The notes: a model not told the origin generated them from the letters alone. DNA of 64,000 nt from Candidatus Physcocola equi (GCA_018064855.1 JAGHUM010000043.1:1-64000); one strand, 5' to 3'. Counted from the stretch's first letter, positions 26,173 through 34,812 are shown. Numbers and translations are program-made.

Positions 26173-27678
26173 TTACTCTGTAGTAGTTTGATTTGTGTCA
26201 ACTTGGTCAGAATGTGTTTGTTCTAGACTTGACTGCTGAGAATCATTCTGGCCAGAACTTGTCTGATCTGTATTTGTTTGCTGTGAATTAATTTGTTCTG
26301 AACTTGAAGACATCGTATTTCTTGATGTTTGATTTGACTCAGACATATTTGTACGTATATAAGCAGAAGGATTTGCTCTAATTTTTTCCAATTCCTCTTC
26401 TCTCCACGCATCTATCGCAACCTGCAAAAGTTCTGCTTGTGCCAAAGCAATTCTGTCAAGGACGTCTTTATTTGCCTTAACTTCAGCCTCTAATCTATTT
26501 CTGTTTTTTTCTGTTGATATTTGGACTTCAGTATTGATATGATCATTTATGTCTGAAATAATTTTATCAGCCTTTATACTTATTTTGTGAACTTCGGATT
26601 GTAACATTTTATCATAAGCCCCAAAAGAAACCATCATTTTAAACAAAGTTGGAACAATTTCAATTATCACAAAAAGAAGCATTACCATTAACCTCGCAAT
26701 GCACAATGTGTGACTTTCTTCCCAACTTGTTCCTATATACAAAGCTTCTAACTGAGCAGCAAAATGATTTAATCCTTGAGTTGTGCTTATTTTTGAATCA
26801 TTTATCTCATCTATTTGTTTTTGAAGATGAGCCAAATCGCTATTGACCTGATCAATATCAGATTGAATACGTTTCCTGTTTTCTGTTATTACACTTTTCA
26901 GTTCTAAAGCTTCTTTGTTTGCTTTACTGGTGAGTTGATCCACCTCCCTTTGCTTAAAAGCTTGTTGTCTTTCCAATTCCTTTGCAGCAGGCCCTCTTCC
27001 AGCCTTATTAGTTACTCCAGTGCCATAAAGTTCCTTATACAACTTATCATTAATGGCATTCAACTCTTCATTTGCCTTTGCCAGTTGTTTTAATGTTTCT
27101 GGTGTTCCTGCTTGTTGGTTAGTCAATTCTTTAGAAAGAGAATCCTTTCGGGAAATTAAAGCAATTTTTTGAATCTCATAATCATTTTTTTGTGCGTCAA
27201 ACTTTCCATCTGCCTTTGCCTTTACAGTTGGAAGATTCTCGCTAATCACATCGTCGAAAATCTTCATTTCTATTGGAGTTGAGATTACCACACCTAAAAA
27301 AATTGCCAGAATAATTCGTGGCAAACCTCCTTTAATTTCTTCCCAACTGATTGTATGTTTTCCATCAGAATACATCGTATTAACCATAAACCTATCAAGG
27401 TTAAAGATTAACGCTCCCCAAAAAATACCGAACGGAATTGAATAATATAATGAATCAAAAATAAAATTCAATGCATATGCACCTGAAATAGATGCCATTA
27501 ATGCCGTGAACAAAATAGTTCCACCAGTTCCTGCATATTTGGCATAATCTGGAGGACACTGGCGAAGTACTTTTTTGTTTACCCCTGCACATGTCCATAG
27601 GAACTCGTTTATTAGTCCCCCCCATTTGATTTCTTTGTCTTCTAAATTTTCTATATTTATAGCGCTCTGTTGTTCCAT
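26173..27678 (-). CDS. DUF4407 membrane protein with Ser/Thr/Gln-rich tail
   Basis: The 501-aa protein has three membrane helices in the first ~140 residues (GTILFTALMASISGAYALNF, SIPFGIFWGALIFNLDRFMV, LPRIILAIFLGVVISTP), a long coiled coil (~150-300), a fourth helix (LMVMLLFVIIEIVPTLF) and another coiled coil. This is the DUF4407 layout, of unknown function. The last ~55 residues are a low-complexity tail in which Ser, Thr, Gln and Asn repeat as NSQQTNTDQTSSGQ. Its start overlaps the end of the Ig-like gene by 22 bases, indicating coupling. It could be the membrane anchor of the system. Confidence 0.8.
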   Translation of the reverse strand: MEQQSAINIENLEDKEIKWGGLINEFLWTCAGVNKKVLRQCPPDYAKYAGTGGTILFTALMASISGAYALNFIFDSLYYSIPFGIFWGALIFNLDRFMVNTMYSDGKHTISWEEIKGGLPRIILAIFLGVVISTPIEMKIFDDVISENLPTVKAKADGKFDAQKNDYEIQKIALISRKDSLSKELTNQQAGTPETLKQLAKANEELNAINDKLYKELYGTGVTNKAGRGPAAKELERQQAFKQREVDQLTSKANKEALELKSVITENRKRIQSDIDQVNSDLAHLQKQIDEINDSKISTTQGLNHFAAQLEALYIGTSWEESHTLCIARLMVMLLFVIIEIVPTLFKMMVSFGAYDKMLQSEVHKISIKADKIISDINDHINTEVQISTEKNRNRLEAEVKANKDVLDRIALAQAELLQVAIDAWREEELEKIRANPSAYIRTNMSESNQTSRNTMSSSSEQINSQQTNTDQTSSGQNDSQQSSLEQTHSDQVDTNQTTTE

Positions 27679-28712
27679 AATGATGAAATTGAATTTGTTA
27701 TTCTTTTTGTCAATGATTTACTAAAATCTTCCATTTTTTGCCACCAATCTTTTCTTGGCGTCAATTCTAACTGATGAAAAGGAATTGATGGAACATATAT
27801 CTCACTTTTTATCTGTCGGAAATCAGGAAATTTTCCAGTATCAACATTAATGTCAACTTGCAATTGTTTCTGTTCGAAATGCATTTCAACATTCAAAGTC
27901 TGATTAATTTGCGGTGTTGGCACCATTATTGATCGAATAAGAGGTAATGGATACATCCTTATTCGTTGATGATACTCTTGAACTCCAAAAACGTCAGTAA
28001 CTTTTAACGTGAATGTTTTTTCCTTATCACAATCAACGATTTTCTCTCCTTGATGTTCCACAATGCCAAAATCCGTCAATTCTACTTCTGATGCATTTTG
28101 AACATTCCAAGAGAGTTTAATAGGGACTCGTGGCAAAGTCACATTTTTATCGACTTCAAATTGCACAACAGAAACCTCAAACACACTGATTGTAACAATG
28201 TGTTTAAAAACTCTTCTGCCATCAAGACCCACGACTTCAAAAATATAGTCTGTCGTATTATCAGGCGACAACTCACGTTCGGATGTCAAATTGATTTCCT
28301 CATTTTCTCCAGAAATCAAATTAGCAGACAGTGCATTCTGAATATTCCACTTTATTTTACACTTCTCTCCTTTTCCTTTTCGAAGTTTATCCGTATTTTG
28401 TGTTATATAGAACGATGGAGTATCTAACACCTTTATTTGCAGAGATGAAGTTTTCTGCGTGCCCGCATTTTCTATACGAAGAATAAAACTCTGAAGCCCT
28501 GCATCTGACAGTTGATAACTATAAAAAGAATTTTCTACAGGAACCTCTTTGTCGTTTATGAATATTTTGGCTGCATCCTGGACTTCCCAACGAAAAATAA
28601 CAGATTCATCTTTATATCTGACAGGATTCCCATCAAAGGTGAAACTGATTATTTGAAGATCAAATGGCACATCTTCAAACATTCCTGTGCGTTCATTATA
28701 TCTTAAAGCCAT
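27657..28712 (-). CDS. Three-repeat Ig-like protein with shared N-terminal tag
   Basis: The ATG at 28712 gives MALRYNERTGMFEDVP, which aligns with the N-termini of two other proteins of this run; an ATG at 28724 would add MSLS. Three beta domains of ~85-95 residues follow, each with a W-x-V/I-Q-[ND]-A core: IFRWEVQDA, IKWNIQNA and LSWNVQNA. They resemble Ig-like domains. There is no signal peptide, so it is probably cytoplasmic. The C-terminal ~90 residues are amphipathic (WWQKMEDFSKSLTKRI). The likely role is a scaffold or adaptor in the complex. The stop overlaps the DUF4407 start. Confidence 0.65.
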   Translation of the reverse strand: MALRYNERTGMFEDVPFDLQIISFTFDGNPVRYKDESVIFRWEVQDAAKIFINDKEVPVENSFYSYQLSDAGLQSFILRIENAGTQKTSSLQIKVLDTPSFYITQNTDKLRKGKGEKCKIKWNIQNALSANLISGENEEINLTSERELSPDNTTDYIFEVVGLDGRRVFKHIVTISVFEVSVVQFEVDKNVTLPRVPIKLSWNVQNASEVELTDFGIVEHQGEKIVDCDKEKTFTLKVTDVFGVQEYHQRIRMYPLPLIRSIMVPTPQINQTLNVEMHFEQKQLQVDINVDTGKFPDFRQIKSEIYVPSIPFHQLELTPRKDWWQKMEDFSKSLTKRITNSISSLWNNRAL

Positions 28713-28755
28713 GGACAGAGACAATAATATAACAATACATTACAATGCACAATCT

Positions 28756-29220
28756 TCAGATATCACCCATCATATTATTTATGCGCTTATTTCTATATAA
28801 ATCAGAAGTTCCTTCGTAAATTAACCGAATATCACTTTCATAATAATAAATAAATATTGAACCATTGGATAAGAAGAAAGAAGCATGTGAACTTGTTTTA
28901 TCCTCTCTTATTTCTGGTGTTTTGCAATATTTCTTACACAAAGCAGAATACAAGTCTTCAAATAATTCTGTATTTGCTGGTTTTATATTGATCCTGATGC
29001 GTCGAACATCTCCATCTCTTTCTTCCAAACTAATTCTCGCATTAGGGATTCCGGCAAATGTACCTATTAAATCCCCCGTATTCTTTTTTACATACCCCCT
29101 TTTCAGGAACTGTGATTCGACAAATGCTTTCGAGCCTACCATTTCTACGCCGGCACATACCATGAAAGATTTTTTTGAATCTTCAAATTCTCCCGTTTTT
29201 TTATTAAATTCAAGTGACAT
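28756..29220 (-). CDS. 154-aa hypothetical protein with shared N-terminal tag
   Basis: The protein starts MSLEFNKKTGEFEDSK, the N-terminal motif shared with the Ig-like and 64-aa proteins of the run. The rest looks like a compact alpha/beta fold: VRRIRINIKPANTELFEDLY then ALCKKYCKTPEIRE and SIFIYYYESDIRLIYEG. I do not recognise the family. It lies 9 bases after the ClpB-like gene, so it is co-transcribed with it and might be a cofactor or chaperone adaptor. Confidence 0.65.
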   Translation of the reverse strand: MSLEFNKKTGEFEDSKKSFMVCAGVEMVGSKAFVESQFLKRGYVKKNTGDLIGTFAGIPNARISLEERDGDVRRIRINIKPANTELFEDLYSALCKKYCKTPEIREDKTSSHASFFLSNGSIFIYYYESDIRLIYEGTSDLYRNKRINNMMGDI

Positions 29221-29229
29221 AACTTATTT

Positions 29230-31827
29230 TTAATTTTGAAATATAAATACTCCATCAACACAGTCAACATTTATTGTTTTATCCTTCTCCACCTGGTGCG
29301 TCAGTAATTTTAGAGTCAACCCATTTACAATATTGTCATTAATTGCCCTCTTTACAGGTCTAGCACCCATAGAAGTATCAAAACTCAATTCCGTCAATCT
29401 GTTAATAACATTTTGTGAAAATTCTATCAACAAATTATTCGAAAGAAGATTATCCTTTAAACGATTCACCTGAAGATTTACGATTTTTTTTATATCCTCC
29501 TTTTGAAGCGGTTTAAACATTACAATATCATCTATTCTATTGACAAACTCCGGAGAAATCGAATGCTTCATGAGTGATATAATCTGATTTTTTATCATAT
29601 CCTCCTCCTGAATGTTTCCCTCAATATCAACAGAATCTGAAATGATATCTGATCCAATATTTGAGGTCATTATGATAATTGTATTTTTAAAATTCACCAC
29701 ATGCCCCTGGCCATCGGTCATACGTCCATCATCCAAAACCTGCAATAGTGTCTCAAAAACTTTTTTGTGTGCTTTTTCCACTTCATCAAGCAATATGACA
29801 CTATATGGTTTACGTCTCACCGCCTCTGTCAATTGTCCGCCTTGTTCATATCCAACATAACCTGGAGGTGCACCAAACAAGCGAGAAACAGAATATTCTT
29901 GCTGATACTCACTCATATCAATTCGAATCATCATGTCTCTACTATCAAACAAATACTCCGCAAGAGCTTTGCATAGTTCCGTTTTACCCACACCTGTGGT
30001 ACCCAAGAAAAGAAAAGACCCAATTGGCTTTCTTTGATCACCAAAACCCATTCGGTTTCTACGAATTGATTCAGAAACTACCTTTATCGCGTCATTTTGA
30101 CCTATAACCGAATTATGTAACACATCTTCAATATGCAACAATCGTTCGCTTTCATCCTGTGTCAGATTTGACATTGGTATTCCCGTCCAAGAAGTAACCA
30201 CTTTCATTATGTCTTTTTCATCCAAAGCGGTTTTCAAAAGAGGATTTTCTATGCTGCCGATTTCATCAAAGAGTTCCTCCACCTGCCTTCTTAACGAACT
30301 CTCTCGTCTTTGCAATTCCACCACCTCTCCAATTCTATTCCTTCCATGCAACTCTGCTTCCTCTATATGAATTTGCAATCGTTGTAGTTGTGATGTGAGT
30401 TCTTGATATTCTGTCAACCTTCTACATTCATTCTGCCATTTGGCATTAAGTTCATTCTCTTTTTCCTGTAAATCCGCAATTTCTACAGACAAGCAATCTA
30501 TTTGCTCTAACGATGCCGGACTTTCATCTTGTATCAAAGACTCTCGTTCTATCTCTTTATTCATGATTTGACGCTTTATCATTTCCAAATCATGAGGAGA
30601 TGAGAATCGATCAATACGCATACTTGAAGCAGCTTCATCAAGCAAATCAATTGCCTTATCCGGTAAAAATCTATCCGAAATGTATCTGCTTGACAATTTC
30701 ACAGCAGCAACTATCGCATCATCTAATATCTTAATATGATGATGATTTTCAAAACGAGACTTGATTCCGCGCATTATCGTAATCGCAGAATCTTCATCAG
30801 GTTCATTTATCAATATTTTTTGGAATCGACGTTCAAAAGCTTTATCCTTTTCAATATATTCACGATATTCATCAAGAGTTGTTGCCCCTATAATATTCAA
30901 GCCTCCCCTTGCCAATTCTGGCTTAAGAATATTAGCAGCATCCATTGCACCTCCATTTTTCCCGGCTCCAATGATTAGATGAATTTCATCAATAAACAAA
31001 ACAACATTTGGATTACTTTTTACATCAGTAATAACCTGCTTGAGTCTATGTTCAAATTCACCTTGCATTTGTGCTCCCGCAATTAAAGACGCCAAATCTA
31101 ATGAATAAAGAATTAAGTTCTTCAATTCATCAGGCACATCACCTCTAACTATTCTATGAGCCAATCCTTCAACTACCGCAGTCTTACCTGTTCCAGGTTC
31201 CCCTATCAAGATGGGATTATTTTTAGTTTTTCGAGATAGAATCTGTAAAATACGCCTTATTTCTTCATCTCTGCCTATAGCAGGTTCTATTGTTCTGTCC
31301 TCCGCTAAAACATTTAAGTTTACTCCATACTTTCTAAGATTTGGAAGGTTTTCCTCTTCGAATCGCGACGGTTCAGACGACAAGTCATCATCATGATGAT
31401 ATAAACGTATAGCATGCTCAATTTTTTGAGCAGTGACACCAAACTGTATCATCAAATCCTTCACGGGATTAGAGACACGAAAAAATGCCCAAAAGACAAA
31501 CTCCAAAGCAACAACATTAAATCCTTCATTCTCAGCCAACGTAGTAGCTTCTTCTAAAATTGACTCTAGTGTCGCTGTAAATTCAGGATCTAATACTCGA
31601 TTATGTTCAATTAAACGCAAAGAATCTCCAATAGCTGAAAAAAAAGCATTTTTATCAACTTCCATGGTATCTAACAAAAAAGGAACCATGTCATTACCTT
31701 CTTGAAAAACTGCAACCATCATCACCTGAGGCTCTACGCTTGCATACTGGCATTCTTTTGTTAGAGACACAGCTTTCAATAATGCACTTCGCGATTTATT
31801 TGTAAACTTTGTGAAATCTATTGACAT
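29230..31827 (-). CDS. Divergent ClpB-like AAA+ disaggregase
   Basis: The 865-aa protein has the full ClpB layout: a Clp N-domain (1-~145), NBD1 with GEPGTGKTAVVEG (209-221) and VVLFIDEIH, a coiled-coil middle domain (~410-520), and NBD2 with LGTTGVGKTELCKALAEYL and SVILLDEVEKAHK. NBD2 pore loop GAPPGYVGYEQGG keeps its Tyr, but NBD1 pore loop reads GAQMQGEFE, with Met where ClpB normally has Tyr. No ClpP-binding loop was seen, so it should unfold or disaggregate rather than feed a protease. Its place directly after an E1-like gene suggests it acts on modified proteins. It is clearly not a housekeeping copy given its AT-rich context. Confidence 0.85.
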   Translation of the reverse strand: MSIDFTKFTNKSRSALLKAVSLTKECQYASVEPQVMMVAVFQEGNDMVPFLLDTMEVDKNAFFSAIGDSLRLIEHNRVLDPEFTATLESILEEATTLAENEGFNVVALEFVFWAFFRVSNPVKDLMIQFGVTAQKIEHAIRLYHHDDDLSSEPSRFEEENLPNLRKYGVNLNVLAEDRTIEPAIGRDEEIRRILQILSRKTKNNPILIGEPGTGKTAVVEGLAHRIVRGDVPDELKNLILYSLDLASLIAGAQMQGEFEHRLKQVITDVKSNPNVVLFIDEIHLIIGAGKNGGAMDAANILKPELARGGLNIIGATTLDEYREYIEKDKAFERRFQKILINEPDEDSAITIMRGIKSRFENHHHIKILDDAIVAAVKLSSRYISDRFLPDKAIDLLDEAASSMRIDRFSSPHDLEMIKRQIMNKEIERESLIQDESPASLEQIDCLSVEIADLQEKENELNAKWQNECRRLTEYQELTSQLQRLQIHIEEAELHGRNRIGEVVELQRRESSLRRQVEELFDEIGSIENPLLKTALDEKDIMKVVTSWTGIPMSNLTQDESERLLHIEDVLHNSVIGQNDAIKVVSESIRRNRMGFGDQRKPIGSFLFLGTTGVGKTELCKALAEYLFDSRDMMIRIDMSEYQQEYSVSRLFGAPPGYVGYEQGGQLTEAVRRKPYSVILLDEVEKAHKKVFETLLQVLDDGRMTDGQGHVVNFKNTIIIMTSNIGSDIISDSVDIEGNIQEEDMIKNQIISLMKHSISPEFVNRIDDIVMFKPLQKEDIKKIVNLQVNRLKDNLLSNNLLIEFSQNVINRLTELSFDTSMGARPVKRAINDNIVNGLTLKLLTHQVEKDKTINVDCVDGVFIFQN

Positions 31828-31862
31828 TTTTCAACGGATAAAATAATTAATATCTTAATTTT

Positions 31863-33128
31863 TCATTCCTCAACAGACAATCCCGACATGTCTAGATTAA
31901 TCATATCACCATACTTACTTCTTATTGTTCCACCCTCATCAAGCAACACCTCACGATCTGAACATAAACTACAATTATCATTTTTTGGAATATGTGCACC
32001 ATACCACCTCATAATAGTAGGTTTTGAGCCTGCACCAGGCATAGCAGCCCAATTGGCATGTCTTCTTTCCCTACGATTTGCCCACATGTAATAATCATAA
32101 ATCAGTTCATTTTCAAGACATGAAATACCAGATTCCACTCCACGAGATAGTTCCATGAGAGCTAACTTTACCATCATATTACAGATTGGTTCAATATCTG
32201 CTGACAAACCGACCTGGACAAACGCATCTGCATCTCGTTCTGATACATATGCTGCAATTTGACCATTACGACGAGCACTTGCGACATTGGAAACCTCACC
32301 TTCTGACAATCCAAACCACTGATTTCCGATAAGGCAACAATAACAAGGGCCACCAGGTCTATATCTGAACACGTCGCCACCTTCAGCTCTTGTAACAGCC
32401 CTTCCGAACAAACCTACCTTTTTTTGATGTACAAGAGTTGATGAAAGATTGAATCGGCTTTCGTTATTGTCAGTTGCACATATTACAATATCAGCCTTTG
32501 CAACTTCATCTTCCATCAAATCAAGGTGCTCATTTATATTTATGGCATATTTTTTTACACAGGCATACGGATTTTTCCCTTTTATTGATTCTTCAATCAC
32601 ATCTGTTTTGAGACGACCTAAATCTTTGACCGTAGCTGTATGCCTTGCTAAATTATGGAGTTCAACTCTGTCAAAATCAAACAATGAGAACTCTCCAACA
32701 CCTGCTTTAGCTAATTCAATGGCGATTTGGGATCCAAAACTTCCTAGGCCAACAATCATTACCCGTTTCTCTTCTAAAACATTCACCTCCAAGATTCCTT
32801 TGTTTCTTGAATACAATTCTTGCTTTTTAGGAATATAATTGACCTCTACTTCGAAGGATTTGGAATGTACCTTTGCTGTTATTTCGTCATTTTGTTTAGA
32901 CACATACACAACATATAAATACTCCAAACCCTCATTGGCGTCATTATCTTCTTTCAAGAATAAAACATCATTACAAGATCCAAAAGAATGTTTTATTTTG
33001 TCAGTGTGGATATGCACAACATTCTCACCTTCCCACTCATACGCCTTCCCTACAATGGAAAAATCAGAAGAGTTGAAGAAAAACTCCAACTCTTCCTTGC
33101 TCATATAGATTGTTTTTTTCATAATCAT
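31863..33128 (-). CDS. E1-like (ThiF/UBA-family) adenylating enzyme
   Basis: The 421-aa protein has an N-terminal domain of ~115 residues that I do not recognise, then a ThiF/E1 Rossmann domain: VMIVGLGSFGSQIA (127-132 loop), FDFDRVELHNLARH (the DxDxVExxNLxR ATP-binding motif) and VICATDNNESR. A zinc site is formed by CYCC (262-265) and CSLC (386-389), as in MoeB/ThiF-type enzymes. E1 enzymes adenylate the C-terminus of a ubiquitin-like protein and pass it on via a thioester. Its ATG overlaps the stop of the upstream 64-aa gene by four bases; a second ATG at 33122 is possible. E2-like and JAB genes lie just upstream. Confidence 0.88.
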   Translation of the reverse strand: MIMKKTIYMSKEELEFFFNSSDFSIVGKAYEWEGENVVHIHTDKIKHSFGSCNDVLFLKEDNDANEGLEYLYVVYVSKQNDEITAKVHSKSFEVEVNYIPKKQELYSRNKGILEVNVLEEKRVMIVGLGSFGSQIAIELAKAGVGEFSLFDFDRVELHNLARHTATVKDLGRLKTDVIEESIKGKNPYACVKKYAININEHLDLMEDEVAKADIVICATDNNESRFNLSSTLVHQKKVGLFGRAVTRAEGGDVFRYRPGGPCYCCLIGNQWFGLSEGEVSNVASARRNGQIAAYVSERDADAFVQVGLSADIEPICNMMVKLALMELSRGVESGISCLENELIYDYYMWANRRERRHANWAAMPGAGSKPTIMRWYGAHIPKNDNCSLCSDREVLLDEGGTIRSKYGDMINLDMSGLSVEE

Positions 33129-33319
33129 AAAGCAAAACCCTCACTCGTCATATCTGTTACAATCATACCATCACCTTGCGTCGAACCCTGTGCAACAGTC
33201 TCAAACTCCCCAGTTGTCGGATTAAAAACTAATTCACTCATAGTTCCAGTTCCGCTTCCCGTTCCTTGTCCACCTTGGATTCGAACATCTTCTCCAATTT
33301 CATTTAAACCTTTTGCCAT
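33125..33319 (-). CDS. 64-aa Gly-rich protein with shared tag, in the usual ubiquitin-like gene position
   Basis: The product opens MAKGLNEIGEDVRIQGGQGT, continues with a GSGTG linker, then has MSELVFNPTTGEFE, the motif shared with two other proteins of the run, and ends MIVTDMTSEGFAL. An internal ATG before SELVF would give a 38-aa form. It is too short and too Gly/Ser/Thr-rich for a full beta-grasp fold and has no C-terminal GG. Its stop overlaps the E1 start by four bases and it follows the E2-like gene, exactly where a ubiquitin-like modifier is usually encoded. It may be a modifier, precursor peptide or substrate; this is inference. Confidence 0.6.
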   Translation of the reverse strand: MAKGLNEIGEDVRIQGGQGTGSGTGTMSELVFNPTTGEFETVAQGSTQGDGMIVTDMTSEGFAL

Positions 33320-33338
33320 ATTCTATATATTTTAATAT

Positions 33339-33764
33339 TTAACTTTGATGACTTAAATAATAATCCATGTCTTTGCCCGTTTTAAGATGAAGTTCATACA
33401 TATTCAACCACAACGCACATTTTATATATACTTTAAAAAGAGATACCATAGGGGTCCATGAACTTGATCCATAATGGCATATACGTGTATATCCATGTTC
33501 GGTAGGCAACGTATGCATCGCTGCACTTGCATCGTTCATAGATCTACCACTTTTTGTTTGTAACATTTTTGTAACAAACGCATGGGGAAGTTGATTTGGG
33601 AATCCCTTTAAATCTATACGTATGGTATAAACTTTCCCAATATTTGTTTTTACTGGCATCAAAACATAAGGTTCACTGGTACTCATATCCTTAAATACAC
33701 ATTGAACCATAGGCATTTCTTTTTGCAGTACTTGTTTTTCTAAATTCAATCTTTCAGGAGTCAT
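33339..33764 (-). CDS. E2-like (UBC-fold) conjugating protein
   Basis: The 141-aa protein shows the pattern of bacterial E2-like domains. A beta segment YTIRIDLKGFPNQLPHAFV recalls the UBC strand plus the YPxxP turn. It is followed by GYTRICHYGSSSWTP with a candidate catalytic Cys96, and a helical end CALWLNMYELHLKTGKDMD that resembles the W-x-x-x-YE-x-x-L-x-TG ending of CBASS- and Bil-type E2 proteins. It sits between the JAB gene (4-base gap) and the 64-aa gene. It would accept the activated modifier from the E1-like enzyme. Confidence 0.7.
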   Translation of the reverse strand: MTPERLNLEKQVLQKEMPMVQCVFKDMSTSEPYVLMPVKTNIGKVYTIRIDLKGFPNQLPHAFVTKMLQTKSGRSMNDASAAMHTLPTEHGYTRICHYGSSSWTPMVSLFKVYIKCALWLNMYELHLKTGKDMDYYLSHQS

Positions 33765-33768
33765 ACCA

Positions 33769-34812
33769 TCAAATTACATTAATATTTAACATTTTATAAT
33801 AAGTTACAAATGATTCATAAATATTGTCCCCACATTCCCATTTTACATGAGGTTCTATCACGTCACCATTTGATTTTTTAAAGATTGGGGCACTAAGGGG
33901 AAACTTATTCCCAAAATAAATTTCTATGTTATCATTCCCCGATATAACAACCAAATGAACTTTCTTTTCTTCATCCAAAAAAGGTTTAACTTGTGAAGTT
34001 GCGCCTCCTTGGTTTTTCAAAAAATCAATTATATTCTTTAAAACTTGATTGTTATTCTTATTATTCAACCAATACTCTTCATCATAATTTGGAGTAACCA
34101 TTGATGCATTGCCCATTGCCGATAAGATGTAGTTTGGTCCATAACTTGCCTTTGTTGTTCTAGGATGGCAAATCAAACCTCGTAAACTATTATCTATTAA
34201 ATTTCTATATGGACTTTCTATCTCAATAATTCTCCATGGCACATGCTTATATTGAGTGATACTATTAATATTGAATGAAAAAGCATTTAACGTTGAACGA
34301 GCGCTCCTATCACAATTTCCTATACATAAGAGAAAATTTTGGAAATTGTGACGTTGTATTCCATGAATGACAGTTAAAGCATCATGTCCACTTGGTTTAG
34401 CTAAACCTAATTGGTGATGAGAATGCCATTCTCCAATGTATCTAAGTCCATACTTTCGAGAAATTTCATTATAGACTGTCTGTAGATATTCTGTATCTTG
34501 ATTAAAAAACGTAACTTGATGATTTGCACTCTTTCCAGGACCAATTGCATAGCAAACAACAGCCACACCATCCTCTTGAAGGAAACCAAACAACTGACCT
34601 CCAGTTTCAATATTTGGATAGTCTCCTATACACCTACTTATATAATCCATTTCACTGCGATATATCACAGCCAATGGTGCGGTTTTAGATGCCTGTCCAA
34701 TTACAGAAGCCCCCTCTAATAAACCTGATGTTTGATTTTCAATCTTATTTATCTGTTTTTGATCCTTATTCGGTTTAACTTTTAATTTGTTTTTTTTCCC
34801 TTTTCGTCTCAT
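33769..34812 (-). CDS. JAB/JAMM peptidase with UBC/RWD-like C-terminal domain
   Basis: I prefer the ATG at 34812 (MRRKGKKNKLKVKPNKDQK, 347 aa); an ATG at 34914 would add 34 residues that look non-conserved. Residues ~45-175 are a JAB domain with NIETGGQLFG (Glu69), EWHSHH (His130, His132) and PSGHD (Ser141, Asp144), the zinc metallopeptidase site used by deubiquitinases. The spacing between HSH and S is one residue longer than usual. Residues ~280-347 (KVHLVVISGNDNIEIYFGNK then FPLSAPIFKK) look like a second, catalytically dead E2/RWD-type fold. It heads the ten-gene run and would trim or remove the modifier. Confidence 0.8.
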   Translation of the reverse strand: MRRKGKKNKLKVKPNKDQKQINKIENQTSGLLEGASVIGQASKTAPLAVIYRSEMDYISRCIGDYPNIETGGQLFGFLQEDGVAVVCYAIGPGKSANHQVTFFNQDTEYLQTVYNEISRKYGLRYIGEWHSHHQLGLAKPSGHDALTVIHGIQRHNFQNFLLCIGNCDRSARSTLNAFSFNINSITQYKHVPWRIIEIESPYRNLIDNSLRGLICHPRTTKASYGPNYILSAMGNASMVTPNYDEEYWLNNKNNNQVLKNIIDFLKNQGGATSQVKPFLDEEKKVHLVVISGNDNIEIYFGNKFPLSAPIFKKSNGDVIEPHVKWECGDNIYESFVTYYKMLNINVI

